The position numbers and the translations under genes were made by a program. The notes beneath the pieces were generated by a model. That model saw nothing but the letters and a program-made list of their open reading frames with translations. It had not been told where the DNA came from and made no database searches. From contig NZ_CP024202.1 in NCBI RefSeq assembly GCF_003932755.1, positions 1,240,001 through 1,304,000 on the forward strand: 64,000 nt of DNA. The letters are read 5' to 3'. This DNA is from Methylomicrobium sp. wino1. Its GTDB lineage: Bacteria; Pseudomonadota; Gammaproteobacteria; Methylococcales; Methylomonadaceae. Positions 14,775 through 23,231 of this stretch are shown piece after piece (position 1 is the first letter of the stretch; every line of letters starts with the position of its first letter).

Positions 14775-16211
14775 ATGCTCAGTCTTCCCGATGATTTGTC
14801 TCGTCAGTTCAATGCGCTATTGGATCAGAAACAGTGCCCTGAAAAACTCAAACTCTTTTATCGAAAATGGCTTCGTTTCTATTGGGATTTTTGTCACAAA
14901 TATCATCACGATCCTTCTCACCGCTCCAGCTTGCCGTTGTTTCTCGACAAACTCGACCAAAAAGGCCAATCGGCTCAACAACGAGAGCAGGCTCGCCAGG
15001 CTATTGTGCTGTTTTACCAAGTAAAAGCAACCGCCGATGCCGAAGACACCGAACTGCCAAGTAATGCAGTCCAAACCTTGCCGATGCAAGCTCCGCCAAT
15101 GCCGGACGTTTCGCATCAAAAGAGCTCGCCCGAACCGAATCACTCGCATCATCGATCACCACCTTATGAACACTCGCGGCATTCTGCCGCCTCCGATAAC
15201 AACCACCAAAATAATACGGTTGCTGAAAAACAAACCGGATGCAGTTGGGTTTTTGTTTTTGACGAGCTGACCCGTGAAATTCAATTACGCCATTATTCGC
15301 CGAAGACTTTGAAATCCTATCGCGGTTGGGCGCGCCGTTTGCAAGCGTTTACCCAAAGCAAAGATTACCGGAATTTGACGCAACAGGATGTGGTGGCATT
15401 TTTAAGTGATCTTGCCGTCGAGAAGAAAGTGTCTGCGTCGACTCAAAATCAGGCGTTCAATGCCTTGCTGTTTTTGTTTCAACACGTTTTGAAAAAGGAT
15501 TTCGGCGAAATCAAAGGCGTCGCGAGAGCCAAACGCAGGCCTTATATTCCGGTGGTCTTGTCCCGCGAAGAGGTCGAGTTGATTTTCGATCATCTCGACG
15601 AGCCGGTCGATCTCGTCGCCAAACTGTTATACGGTTGCGGGCTGCGGCTTTTCGAGTGCTTGAATCTGCGTGTCCAATGTTTCAATTTCGATGCCGGCGT
15701 TTTGACCGTCCATGACGGCAAGGGGCAAAAGGACCGAACGGTTCCGTTGCCGCAAACATTGATACCGGCATTGAAAAAACAGTTGCGAAAAGCCGCGGAT
15801 TTACACGAAGCCGATCTAAAAGCCAATTTTGCCGGTGTGTTCTTGCCGAACCAATTGAGTCATAAATATAAAAACGCCACCAAGGAATTCATCTGGCAGT
15901 GGTTTTTTCCGCAACCGTCATTAACGCTAGTTGCGGAAACCCAAGAACACAAACGCTATCATCTTCATGAGTCCATCGTACAAAAGGCGATCAAACGCGC
16001 GGTGAATGACGCCAAAATCACCAAGCGAGCGACAGCGCATACGTTACGGCATTCTTTCGCCAGTCATTTATTGGAGGCGAATTACGACATTCGCACGATT
16101 CAGGAGCTGCTGGGGCACAGCGACGTCAGAACCACGATGATTTATACCCACACCGTTCAGAGCAGGACCTTGAAGCAAGCCAAAAGTCCGTTGGATTTTG
16201 ATCAAGAATAG
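14775..16211 (+). CDS. intI: Integron integrase (tyrosine recombinase) with N-terminal extension
   Basis: 478 aa; typical IntI proteins are about 320-340 aa. The first 85 residues form an extra helical SAM-like segment, followed by a Gln/His/Ser/Pro-rich linker (about 86-152). The usual N-terminal core-binding domain starts at about 155 and the catalytic domain at about 260. Catalytic residues are R291, K316, H422, R425, H448 and Y457. The IntI-specific insert between them is clear: 'GVFLPNQLSHKY..ATKEFIWQWFFP' with a following 'YHLHES', which plain XerC/D proteins lack. It reads away from the cassettes, as expected. No frameshift, so probably functional; the extension is the odd part. Confidence 0.92.
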   Translation: MLSLPDDLSRQFNALLDQKQCPEKLKLFYRKWLRFYWDFCHKYHHDPSHRSSLPLFLDKLDQKGQSAQQREQARQAIVLFYQVKATADAEDTELPSNAVQTLPMQAPPMPDVSHQKSSPEPNHSHHRSPPYEHSRHSAASDNNHQNNTVAEKQTGCSWVFVFDELTREIQLRHYSPKTLKSYRGWARRLQAFTQSKDYRNLTQQDVVAFLSDLAVEKKVSASTQNQAFNALLFLFQHVLKKDFGEIKGVARAKRRPYIPVVLSREEVELIFDHLDEPVDLVAKLLYGCGLRLFECLNLRVQCFNFDAGVLTVHDGKGQKDRTVPLPQTLIPALKKQLRKAADLHEADLKANFAGVFLPNQLSHKYKNATKEFIWQWFFPQPSLTLVAETQEHKRYHLHESIVQKAIKRAVNDAKITKRATAHTLRHSFASHLLEANYDIRTIQELLGHSDVRTTMIYTHTVQSRTLKQAKSPLDFDQE

Positions 16212-16215
16212 TCGC

Positions 16216-16252
16216 GTAGGTTGGGTTGCCGTTGTTTGGCAACCCAACCTAC
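16216..16252. repeat. Palindromic hairpin behind intI
   Basis: Perfect 15-bp arms GTAGGTTGGGTTGCC and GGCAACCCAACCTAC with a 7-base loop, starting 5 bp after the integrase stop. No T-run, so it is more likely a REP-type repeat than a simple terminator, though it could slow decay or end transcription. Confidence 0.7.
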
Positions 16253-16345
16253 AACTCAGAAACGGTCGAACAATCGCACAGCGTCGATCGGCAGTTGACC
16301 GCCGCGTGGGCGCGCAGCTGCCGGCGTAATTGTTCGTCACGAAAT

Positions 16346-16380
16346 GGGAGCAGGTTTAATTAATAATTTAACCTGCTCCC
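16346..16380. terminator. Possible bidirectional terminator
   Basis: Arms GGGAGCAGGTT and AACCTGCTCCC around an AT-rich loop, followed by TTT on the + strand. It sits between the convergent intI and the small gene at 16391, where a two-way terminator would be expected. Confidence 0.5.
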
Positions 16381-16390
16381 TTTGGGACCG

Positions 16391-16582
16391 TTATCGGCCA
16401 CCAGCGTTATGGAAAATATATCGAATCAAGGTTCTGCACTCTTTTCTGACAATCTTTTCGAAAATCGACATTGTATCGGCTTCCGGTTCTGTTGATTGTT
16501 TCAAGTGCGACTGATCTACAGATCCGGCTTTCAAAACTGCACGTTGATGAAACATTTTATGCAACTTGTTCGCATGAATCAT
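16391..16582 (-). CDS. Small hypothetical protein, 63 aa
   Basis: A 63-aa ORF starting MIHANKLHKMFHQ. The gene is too small to judge by composition, but a perfect ribosome site (AGGAGG) stands 5 bases before the ATG, which strongly supports translation. Basic, no membrane helix, a His- and Lys-rich start. No family recognised; it stands alone beside the integron. Confidence 0.55.
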   Translation of the reverse strand: MIHANKLHKMFHQRAVLKAGSVDQSHLKQSTEPEADTMSIFEKIVRKECRTLIRYIFHNAGGR

Positions 16583-17151
16583 AATGACCTCCTAGAGGAT
16601 GGAAGAACATTATTTTGCAAAAAATGGCAAGGCTAAACTTCCATGTTTTTCGCTGCCATTCGGGTTAATCCGGACATAATTTCCGCATTTCAAATTTCGG
16701 CATTCCGCTACTTATTTCAGCCCGCCTAATCTTGATTTACGAAAAATTACTCCATAAAAATACCCTGCATGATTTTCCAAAGACTTCATTAATTGGCGTC
16801 TTCGAAAATAAATTTATCCACTTTTCCTTTCATTTTTCTTTCATCTAGCAGCAAATAGACACCTATCTCCCAAAGTATGTATCCATATTGCGATGACTAT
16901 ACTCATCGGAGATCAAAATTCGGCACCGGGGTGCCCGTCAAAGGACGCCGTGAATACGTCCCTGTAGATACTCTATGCCAGCTCCATGCTGGCCCCTCAC
17001 CTAGCGTTAGGTGAGGGGCCGAGCACCCCGAGGCCTCCTCCGGCACTGCCGAAATTTGAAGTGCGAAAAGTATAATTCAATGTTAAACAGGCTAGACGAG
17101 CGCAAGGTGTAACCTAAGGACATTTGAAACACGCACTTAGCGTACCCGGCT
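16583..17151. other. Intergenic stretch with one dispersed repeat
   Basis: No gene seen. The right half is the repeat at 16911-17074; the left half (16583-16910) is AT-rich with no clear structure and should hold the promoter for the small gene at 16391. Confidence 0.5.
16911..17074. repeat. Dispersed ~150-165-bp repeat, copy 1 (second copy 34592-34737)
   Basis: Starts GATCAAAATTCGGCACCGGG and ends with CACTGCCGAAATTTGAAGTGCG, so the ends are inverted repeats (ATTCGGCA / TGCCGAAAT). The middle carries GTCAAAGGACGCCGTGAATA and a hairpin TCACCTAGCGTTAGGTGA, which the other copy lacks. Fragments of the right end (CCGAAATTTGAAGT) also occur near 42562. Confidence 0.7.
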
Positions 17152-19821
17152 TCAATCAGAAAGATCTGCATCGAATTTCTGCTTGGCCAATAGCTTCAGG
17201 AAGCTTTCGGCGTCCAGCGGGCGGCTGTAATAATAGCCCTGCACTTCGTCGCATTTTAATTCGTTAAGAAAAGCCGCTTGTTCTGCGGTTTCGACACCCT
17301 CGGCCAAAACGGTTAGTTTCAAACTGTGTCCGAGTGCGAGAATCGCTCGGGTAATGGCCATATCGTTGCTATCTTGCGGAATATCCATCACGAATGAACG
17401 GTCGATTTTCAGCTTGTCGACCGGCAGGCGTTTCAAATAACTGAGCGACGACTGCCCGGTTCCGAAATCATCGATCGCCAGGCTCACGCCCAATGCGCGA
17501 AGTTCTTCCATGATACGAACGTTCTTTTTCGCTTGACGCATGATATAAGTTTCCGTGATTTCGAGCTCTAGGTGCTGAGAAGGCAGTCCCGTTGTTGCAA
17601 GGACGTTGCCGACCGTTGCCAAAATATCGCTGCGTTCGATCTGCGCGCCGGACAGATTGACCGCGATCTGTTTGAATGCGAAACCGTCATCGAGCCATGC
17701 CTTGGCCTGACGGCATGCGGCCAATAGCACCCATTCGCCGATCGCGACGATCAGCCCCGATTCTTCTGCGATCGGAATGAACTTGTCGGGCGCGATCAGG
17801 CCGTGTTCGTGATGATTCCAGCGCAATAAAGCCTCGGCTCCGATCAATTCGCCGCCGGATAAGGCGAATTGCGGTTGGTAATGAAGATGGAATTCCTTGC
17901 GTTCCAGTGCGTCGCGCAGCTCACTTTCGAGAAAAAGACGTTCTTTCGCGCGCGTAGTTAGATACGTTTCGTAAAACTGAAAATTACCGCGTCCTTTTTC
18001 CTTGGCTCGATACATCGCAAGATCGGCGTGTTTGATCAAGGACATGGTGTCTTTGCCATCCTCGGGATAACAACTGATGCCAATCGACGTGCCGATCTCC
18101 AGCTTATGGCCTTGAACGATGAAAGGTCTAGAGAGGTACGCAATGATTTTGCGGGCGACCTTTTCGACATCGGAGCGGCTCCCGGTATTTTCGAGCAAAA
18201 TGATGAATTCGTCGCCCCCCAAGCGCGCGACTGTATCGTCTTGGCGCAAAGAACTCTTGATTGCGTGCGCGACCATGCGCAAAAGCTCGTCGCCGGCCGG
18301 ATGCCCGAGACTGTCGTTGACGTGCTTGAACCGGTCCAGATCAAGAAACAAAACCGCCAGCGGCTGGTAGTCGCGATTCGCCCTCTCCAGTGCATGCTCG
18401 CAGCGCTCGTTGAATAACTGCCGGTTCGGTAGTTCGGTCAAGGCATCGTAATAGGCCAGATGGTAGATATGTTTCGCGCTTTGCTTTTGTTGGGTCAAAT
18501 CGTAAAAGACGCTGATATAGTGTGTCACGCGTCCGATGGCGTCGCGCACCGACGATATATTTTGCCACAGTGGTATCAGTTCGCCGTTCTTACGCCGGTC
18601 CCAAATCTCACCCTGCCATTTGCCGTCCCGTTCGAGTGCGGCCCACAGACTGCGATAAAATTGCTTATCGTGGTGCTCGGATTTCAGCAAGCTCGGTTTT
18701 TGTCCCAACACCTCGTCGGACGAATAGCCCATGATTTCGCTGAACATGCGGTTGACCTTGACGATGCGCGTATTAGCATCGGTGATTAGAATGCCATTCA
18801 GGCTATTGTCGAAGACGCTCGCCGCGAGTTGCAACTGTTCTTCGGCTAAGCGTTGTTCGGTGATATCCTGAATCGTTCCGACCGACCGTAAAGCCCGCCC
18901 GGCATCGTCATAGTAGATGATGCAACGCTCGTGCACCCATTTGATTCGTCTGCCGGCCGCTAACAGACGATGTTCGATGTCGTAAGAACCATGCGTGCTT
19001 AGGGCGGATGTGAAAGCCCGGTCGACTGCGGCCCGGTCGGCTGGATAGACGAGTTCGAGAAAGTCCGCATAGTTACGGGGTATCGAAGCCGAATCGAGCT
19101 CGAAAATAATACACACTTCCTCCGACCAAGTGAGTTTGTCGCACGTCAAATCCATTTCCCAATGCCCCAGGCGGGCGATTTTTTGCGCCTCTTTCAGGCG
19201 TTTTTCGCTTCGGCTCAATCGCTCTTGTTGTTGTTTGAGCAGCGTGATATCGCTCGCGCAAATGACGGCGCCTTCTTCTTTGCCTTGAGGGTTGTGTTGC
19301 AGACTCGCCTCAAACCAATAATGGCGATAGCTTCCGTCGTGGCTTGCCAGACGGTGCTCAGCGGCATAGGAACCCGAACGCCGCACGACTTCGAACAGCG
19401 GAGAAAAAACGGACCACGGCAAACCGATCGCTTGTTCGACAAGCGCTTGTCGTTCGTCGGGATGCAACCAGTCGTCCAGCACGCGATTGTCCGGAATCGA
19501 ATCGGTTCCGGTCAACTCCTGCGCGCAACGCCGATTGACTTGGCGTATATGCCCATCAGGTCCCAGCACGATCATCATCGCGCCGGTCGAATCCATGACG
19601 CGACGGATGAAATTACTTTGATTCAGCTGATGTAGGTTGGCTTCCTTTAGCTCGTTACTACGTATTTCGAGCACCCGCAGCATCGAATCGGCCTGCTTGG
19701 CGTCGATCGACAATTGTTGCTCGAGCGCCGCGTTGGCGATTCGAAGCGCTTCGACTTCGACCCGCAAACGCGTCAGTTCCTCATTTAGGTGCGATTCATT
19801 GACGGGAAACTTGCTCGGCAT
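17152..19821 (-). CDS. PAS-PAS-PAS-GGDEF-EAL protein, c-di-GMP turnover, coupled to hydrogenase genes
   Basis: 889 aa from the ATG at 19821, which lies 26 bp inside the protease gene; the frame is open further upstream but earlier starts sit deeper in that gene. A coiled coil (about residues 10-65) comes first, then three PAS/PAC domains (about 70-190, 200-325, 330-450). The GGDEF domain is intact (RLGGDEF) with an RxxD inhibitory site five residues ahead, and the EAL domain is intact (GAEALLRW, NLSGAQ, ELEITET, DDFGTGQSS, AEGVET). So it could both make and break c-di-GMP. No membrane helix: a cytoplasmic protein. The tight overlap with a cytoplasmic hydrogenase suggests that H2 or redox state is its input, by protein contact through PAS domains. 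Confidence 0.88.
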   Translation of the reverse strand: MPSKFPVNESHLNEELTRLRVEVEALRIANAALEQQLSIDAKQADSMLRVLEIRSNELKEANLHQLNQSNFIRRVMDSTGAMMIVLGPDGHIRQVNRRCAQELTGTDSIPDNRVLDDWLHPDERQALVEQAIGLPWSVFSPLFEVVRRSGSYAAEHRLASHDGSYRHYWFEASLQHNPQGKEEGAVICASDITLLKQQQERLSRSEKRLKEAQKIARLGHWEMDLTCDKLTWSEEVCIIFELDSASIPRNYADFLELVYPADRAAVDRAFTSALSTHGSYDIEHRLLAAGRRIKWVHERCIIYYDDAGRALRSVGTIQDITEQRLAEEQLQLAASVFDNSLNGILITDANTRIVKVNRMFSEIMGYSSDEVLGQKPSLLKSEHHDKQFYRSLWAALERDGKWQGEIWDRRKNGELIPLWQNISSVRDAIGRVTHYISVFYDLTQQKQSAKHIYHLAYYDALTELPNRQLFNERCEHALERANRDYQPLAVLFLDLDRFKHVNDSLGHPAGDELLRMVAHAIKSSLRQDDTVARLGGDEFIILLENTGSRSDVEKVARKIIAYLSRPFIVQGHKLEIGTSIGISCYPEDGKDTMSLIKHADLAMYRAKEKGRGNFQFYETYLTTRAKERLFLESELRDALERKEFHLHYQPQFALSGGELIGAEALLRWNHHEHGLIAPDKFIPIAEESGLIVAIGEWVLLAACRQAKAWLDDGFAFKQIAVNLSGAQIERSDILATVGNVLATTGLPSQHLELEITETYIMRQAKKNVRIMEELRALGVSLAIDDFGTGQSSLSYLKRLPVDKLKIDRSFVMDIPQDSNDMAITRAILALGHSLKLTVLAEGVETAEQAAFLNELKCDEVQGYYYSRPLDAESFLKLLAKQKFDADLSD

Positions 19822-20263
19822 ATTTTTCCAGTAGAACGAAGGCATCGTCGACAGCTTGGCGCACCGGTTTTGACAAGCCCGGACGGAACGGTGCCGCTCC
19901 AAGGATTTCCGCGGCGATGATCTCGATGCGTGGGCAGTCCGGCAACGCAGAGACAGCCTTTAACAAATAGCCTACGCCGATGCCGTGGCCCGGTAACGTG
20001 ATTTCGGCGGTAACAACATTCGGCGATAATCGGCTTAATGTCCCTGGTATGCCGCCCGATGCGACGGCGTCGACGACCATCACCTCACTGCACCCTTGAA
20101 ATAACGCTAATGCCGCCAGACCGGGCGTTCCGGCGTCGAACACGCGCACGTTATCCGGCAGCGGCAGCGCCGCTAGCCGTTGGTAAACCGCCGGACCGAA
20201 ACCGTCATCACCGTGGAGCGGATTACCGAAGCAAACGATATGACATAATTGCCGATTACTCAT
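19796..20263 (-). CDS. [NiFe]-hydrogenase maturation protease
   Basis: 155 aa from the ATG at 20263, which overlaps the large-subunit stop (ATGA). The upstream in-frame extension lies inside the large-subunit gene and is not real. Motifs of the HyaD/HupD peptidase family: GNPLHGDDGFGP with metal-binding Asp, and 'VVDAVASGG' with the second Asp and 'LPGHGIGVG' carrying the likely His ligand. This enzyme removes the C-terminal tail from the large subunit after nickel insertion; the large subunit here has such a tail, so the pair is consistent. Followed directly by the GGDEF-EAL gene. Confidence 0.88.
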   Translation of the reverse strand: MSNRQLCHIVCFGNPLHGDDGFGPAVYQRLAALPLPDNVRVFDAGTPGLAALALFQGCSEVMVVDAVASGGIPGTLSRLSPNVVTAEITLPGHGIGVGYLLKAVSALPDCPRIEIIAAEILGAAPFRPGLSKPVRQAVDDAFVLLEKYAEQVSRQ

Positions 20264-21789
20264 GGCCCGAAACGAAGCCTCGTGCCGGTGTTCAGCACAT
20301 GTACCGTGCACACTAGGCACGGATCGTGGGAGCGAATGACATGCCCGATTTCTACGGGATCGTCCGGAACCTGAACGCTCAGTCCGACTAGGCTTTGTTC
20401 CCAATGCCCCGGCAAGCCTCCGCTGTCTCTAGGAGAGGCGTTCCAGGCGGTTGGCGTGATGATTTGATATTTTTCGAAGACACCGTCTTTGATTTTGAGC
20501 CAGTGCCCGAGCGCCCCGCGCGCGGCCATGATCAGCCCGTATCCTTCGCCGTCGGTTTCCTGTGTTTTGGCCGGATTCAAAATATGCGGCTCGTGTAGAT
20601 TCGCTGTTAACTCGTCGAGTATCAGTCGCGCTTGCTTCAATTCGACGGCGATTCGCCTGACCCGCGCGAATTGCCGAAGCCAAGCGCTGCCGCCTTCGGC
20701 TCGGTGCAGCGACGCAATCAATGCATCGCCGCCGATCAAAAGCTCGGCCAACGGTCCGGTCTGTACCGCCTTATCACCGTAGCGCGGCGCCTTCGCCCAG
20801 GTATAGCGGTCGCTGTTCGGCTGAAAATCGGGGACGGTTTCGCCGTTCCACGGATGCTGCCCGCCGTCATAAGGCCGAAACCAGGAATGACGAACGTGCT
20901 CATTGATCAATTGTTGATCGTAAGGCTCGACCGTGCCGCTTCCGCCGTCGTAAAAACCACCCGGCAGCAAACGCGCGTCGTGCGGCGAGGACCAACGGTC
21001 GGGATTGCACCAGGCACCATAGCTGAGCATGTGCGGCGTACCCGAGGCGCACAGGTGTAGGCCGAGCGACCGTGCCGCGCGGCTCATCAAACCCAGCGCG
21101 CTGCCGGCATGCGCCGGCGTATCGAGCCAAGCGAAATAGCGCTCAGCATCTTCCAAGGCCAGCCAATCGTCGAGCGAAGCGCCGATGACGCGCCGTTCGT
21201 ACCAGCGCTGAATCTCATCCAATACCGAGCGGCACGCCAACACACGGCGCAAATCGGCCGGCGTCGTCACGCCGCCGGGCAGCATATAGGATGAATGCGG
21301 CCATTGCCCGCCGAAATGCGCGACGATTTCGACGACCTTCCGCGTTTGGGCCAACGTTTCGAGATAAATCGAACCGCGAAACGGTTCGAGAGCGTCGACC
21401 GCATCGTCGAACCAGTTGTGCTGAGCATAGCGTCGATGGCAAAAATCGGGCGCGAAAAACAGAAAAGTTTGACGTAAATCGTTTTGTATACCTTCGGCAA
21501 TCAGGCAAAGATTGCGGATGCGCGTCGCATTCGGCGGCACCGGGGTTCGCCAGGCATGTTCGAGCGCGAGCACCGCCGAGTACAAATGAGCCGTGCCGCA
21601 GATGCCGCAGACCCTCGGTGTGATCACCAGCGCATCGCGGGGCGCCCTGCCCATCATGATCTGCTCGAAACCGCGATACAGTGTGCCGACGGTCCGTGCC
21701 TCCGTGACGACGCCGTCGTCGAGCACGAGCGCGATTTCGAGGTCTCCCTCGACGCGGTTCAAATTGATGTTGACTTCAATCGTGGCCAT
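20260..21789 (-). CDS. [NiFe]-hydrogenase large subunit
   Basis: 509 aa from ATG at 21789, one base after the small-subunit stop. Nickel-iron ligands are all present: RVCGICGTAH (C61, C64) near the N-terminus and DPCLVC (C491, C494) near the C-terminus. After the terminal His497 there is a 12-residue tail for the maturation protease. Sensor-type (HupV) large subunits usually lack this tail, so this one needs processing and is catalytically competent in principle. No signal peptide. The overall length and the 'GTLYRGFEQIMMGRAPRDAL' start fit the group 1h/group 2 lineage of cytoplasmic or non-Tat enzymes. Which subgroup cannot be fixed without a tree. Confidence 0.92.
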   Translation of the reverse strand: MATIEVNINLNRVEGDLEIALVLDDGVVTEARTVGTLYRGFEQIMMGRAPRDALVITPRVCGICGTAHLYSAVLALEHAWRTPVPPNATRIRNLCLIAEGIQNDLRQTFLFFAPDFCHRRYAQHNWFDDAVDALEPFRGSIYLETLAQTRKVVEIVAHFGGQWPHSSYMLPGGVTTPADLRRVLACRSVLDEIQRWYERRVIGASLDDWLALEDAERYFAWLDTPAHAGSALGLMSRAARSLGLHLCASGTPHMLSYGAWCNPDRWSSPHDARLLPGGFYDGGSGTVEPYDQQLINEHVRHSWFRPYDGGQHPWNGETVPDFQPNSDRYTWAKAPRYGDKAVQTGPLAELLIGGDALIASLHRAEGGSAWLRQFARVRRIAVELKQARLILDELTANLHEPHILNPAKTQETDGEGYGLIMAARGALGHWLKIKDGVFEKYQIITPTAWNASPRDSGGLPGHWEQSLVGLSVQVPDDPVEIGHVIRSHDPCLVCTVHVLNTGTRLRFGP

Positions 21790-21790
21790 C

Positions 21791-22732
21791 TCAAACGTCC
21801 ATTTTCTTGTCTTTGACGCGTTCCGGCGCAGCGGCGCGGGCAAGATTCTTGTAGGCCATGTACCGGGGGCGTTCGACGCCCAGCGGCAAACGCAACGGAA
21901 TGTCGCCGACTTTCTCAGTCAGGAACAAATCGGCGTCACGTGGGAAGCTCGGCGACGTGCAACCGAAACAAGGCACGCCGGCGCGGGTCTTGCTGCTGGT
22001 GCCGTTCCACAGATCGCTATTGCATACCGCTTGCGTCATCGGCCCTTGGCAGCCGAGATTGAAAAACAGACAGGCTCTTCCGCCCGGTTCGTTTTCTTCG
22101 ATGTCGTATTCGTGATACTCGTTGCGAGTGCAGCCTTGATGAACGACGGTATTGAAGAACGCCTTGGGACGATTCAGTTCATCCAGCGGTAACGGCAGTC
22201 CGGCGGCGAGCCAGGCCAGCGTCTGGGTCATGGCGTGGGGATGTGCCGGGCAACCGGAGACGTTGACGACGGGAAGGCCCGCGCGCGAACGCCATTCCGG
22301 CGGCAACAGACCGCCCGGAGCCGAACGGTTGTATTGCAGGCCGATACAATCACCCGGATTCGGCGCCGCGGCATGAACGCCACCGTAGGCAGCACAGGTG
22401 CCCATCGCGACGACCGTACCGGCCCGCTCTGCCAATTCACGCGCGATATCCATGCGCGCCCGGCCGCGGTAGCTGTCATACAGACCGGTACCGCGCGGGG
22501 CCGTGACGATGCTGCCTTCGACGCAAAGTATGTCCAACGCTTGTTCGCCGTTGACGATGCGTTCGAGCAGCGCGTCGTGCTCGCGCATCGACGCGCCGGA
22601 CAACGAGGGGTGCCATAGCAATTCAACGCCGTGAGCCGAAAAAATTTGTTCGAGGCTCGGTGATTCGGCACTCAATAGCGCCAGCGAATCGCCGCCACAG
22701 GCGCCTGTCTGTAGCCAGAATAAGGTAGCCAT
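21791..22732 (-). CDS. [NiFe]-hydrogenase small subunit, cytoplasmic type
   Basis: 313 aa from the ATG at 22732; 19 further codons upstream look non-native. No Tat signal and no C-terminal membrane helix, so it stays in the cytoplasm. Electron-relay ligands: C12, C113 and C161 for the proximal cluster; H198, C201, C221, C228 for the distal; C237, C255, C258 for the medial. The expected second proximal Cys is Asp15 (GACGGDS). Such a 3-Cys/1-Asp site is known from actinobacterial-type (group 1h) enzymes; the related Huc-type group 2 enzymes also vary here. First gene of a four-gene overlapping unit; no hyp genes or membrane partner nearby in the window. Confidence 0.9.
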   Translation of the reverse strand: MATLFWLQTGACGGDSLALLSAESPSLEQIFSAHGVELLWHPSLSGASMREHDALLERIVNGEQALDILCVEGSIVTAPRGTGLYDSYRGRARMDIARELAERAGTVVAMGTCAAYGGVHAAAPNPGDCIGLQYNRSAPGGLLPPEWRSRAGLPVVNVSGCPAHPHAMTQTLAWLAAGLPLPLDELNRPKAFFNTVVHQGCTRNEYHEYDIEENEPGGRACLFFNLGCQGPMTQAVCNSDLWNGTSSKTRAGVPCFGCTSPSFPRDADLFLTEKVGDIPLRLPLGVERPRYMAYKNLARAAAPERVKDKKMDV

Positions 22733-22860
22733 CGTTTTCGTCTCATTTGAAGTAAAACATTGCATTATAGGGAAATTGCTTAACTTCACAACACATCGCT
22801 AGATATCCCCATATCTTTTCATTTTTAGACGTTTTTTCAATAGAAAGGGAATACTTCGAC
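22733..22860. promoter_or_regulatory. Upstream region of the hydrogenase unit
   Basis: 128 bp, AT-rich, between the hydrogenase small subunit and a doubtful ORF on the other strand. It should carry the promoter for the hydrogenase unit. I see no clear inverted repeat or -24/-12 box. Confidence 0.3.
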
Positions 22861-23076
22861 GTGGCGAGCGTGCAAGATACCGCTCAGAATTTTGGGCTCG
22901 GCGGTGGCGGTTACGCCGATGACCTGGATGCGATGCTTTGCTCATTCGGCGCGATCGGTTTGGTGGTGAATGAGATCAATAGGGACATGGGTTTGCTCGA
23001 CTTGACGCCCGAGCTCATCACGCCCGCAATTCAGGGCAAACTCGCCTACATTCACGCACTGGCGTGGGGAAGATAA
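22861..23076 (+). CDS. Doubtful small ORF, 71 aa
   Basis: A 71-codon frame with a GTG start, divergent from the hydrogenase unit. Residue use is ordinary (MASVQDTAQNFGLGGGG, then a hydrophobic and acidic stretch), with a purine-rich AGAAAGGGAA about 12 bases before the start. The opposite strand carries a frame of similar quality, so coding is uncertain. It could be a fragment of a larger lost gene. Confidence 0.25.
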   Translation: MASVQDTAQNFGLGGGGYADDLDAMLCSFGAIGLVVNEINRDMGLLDLTPELITPAIQGKLAYIHALAWGR

Positions 23077-23231
23077 GTCGATTGGCATGGCGACCAATGC
23101 GACAAGAATGACGATGCGGTTTGTTTTTGTTTCAGTATTGTCTAAGGAGGCTTCGGGGAGTGCGGCCGACATCTGTCAATCGAATCCTCCTTCCTTGCGA
23201 TATTAGAATGAAGTTATTTCATGCTCGTTCC

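Noticed and set aside
20260-22732. Simple H2-uptake hydrogenase interpretation
   Set aside because: Not excluded, but no membrane partner, quinone-linked subunit or hyp genes are seen, while a c-di-GMP protein is tightly joined, so I prefer a sensor-type reading.
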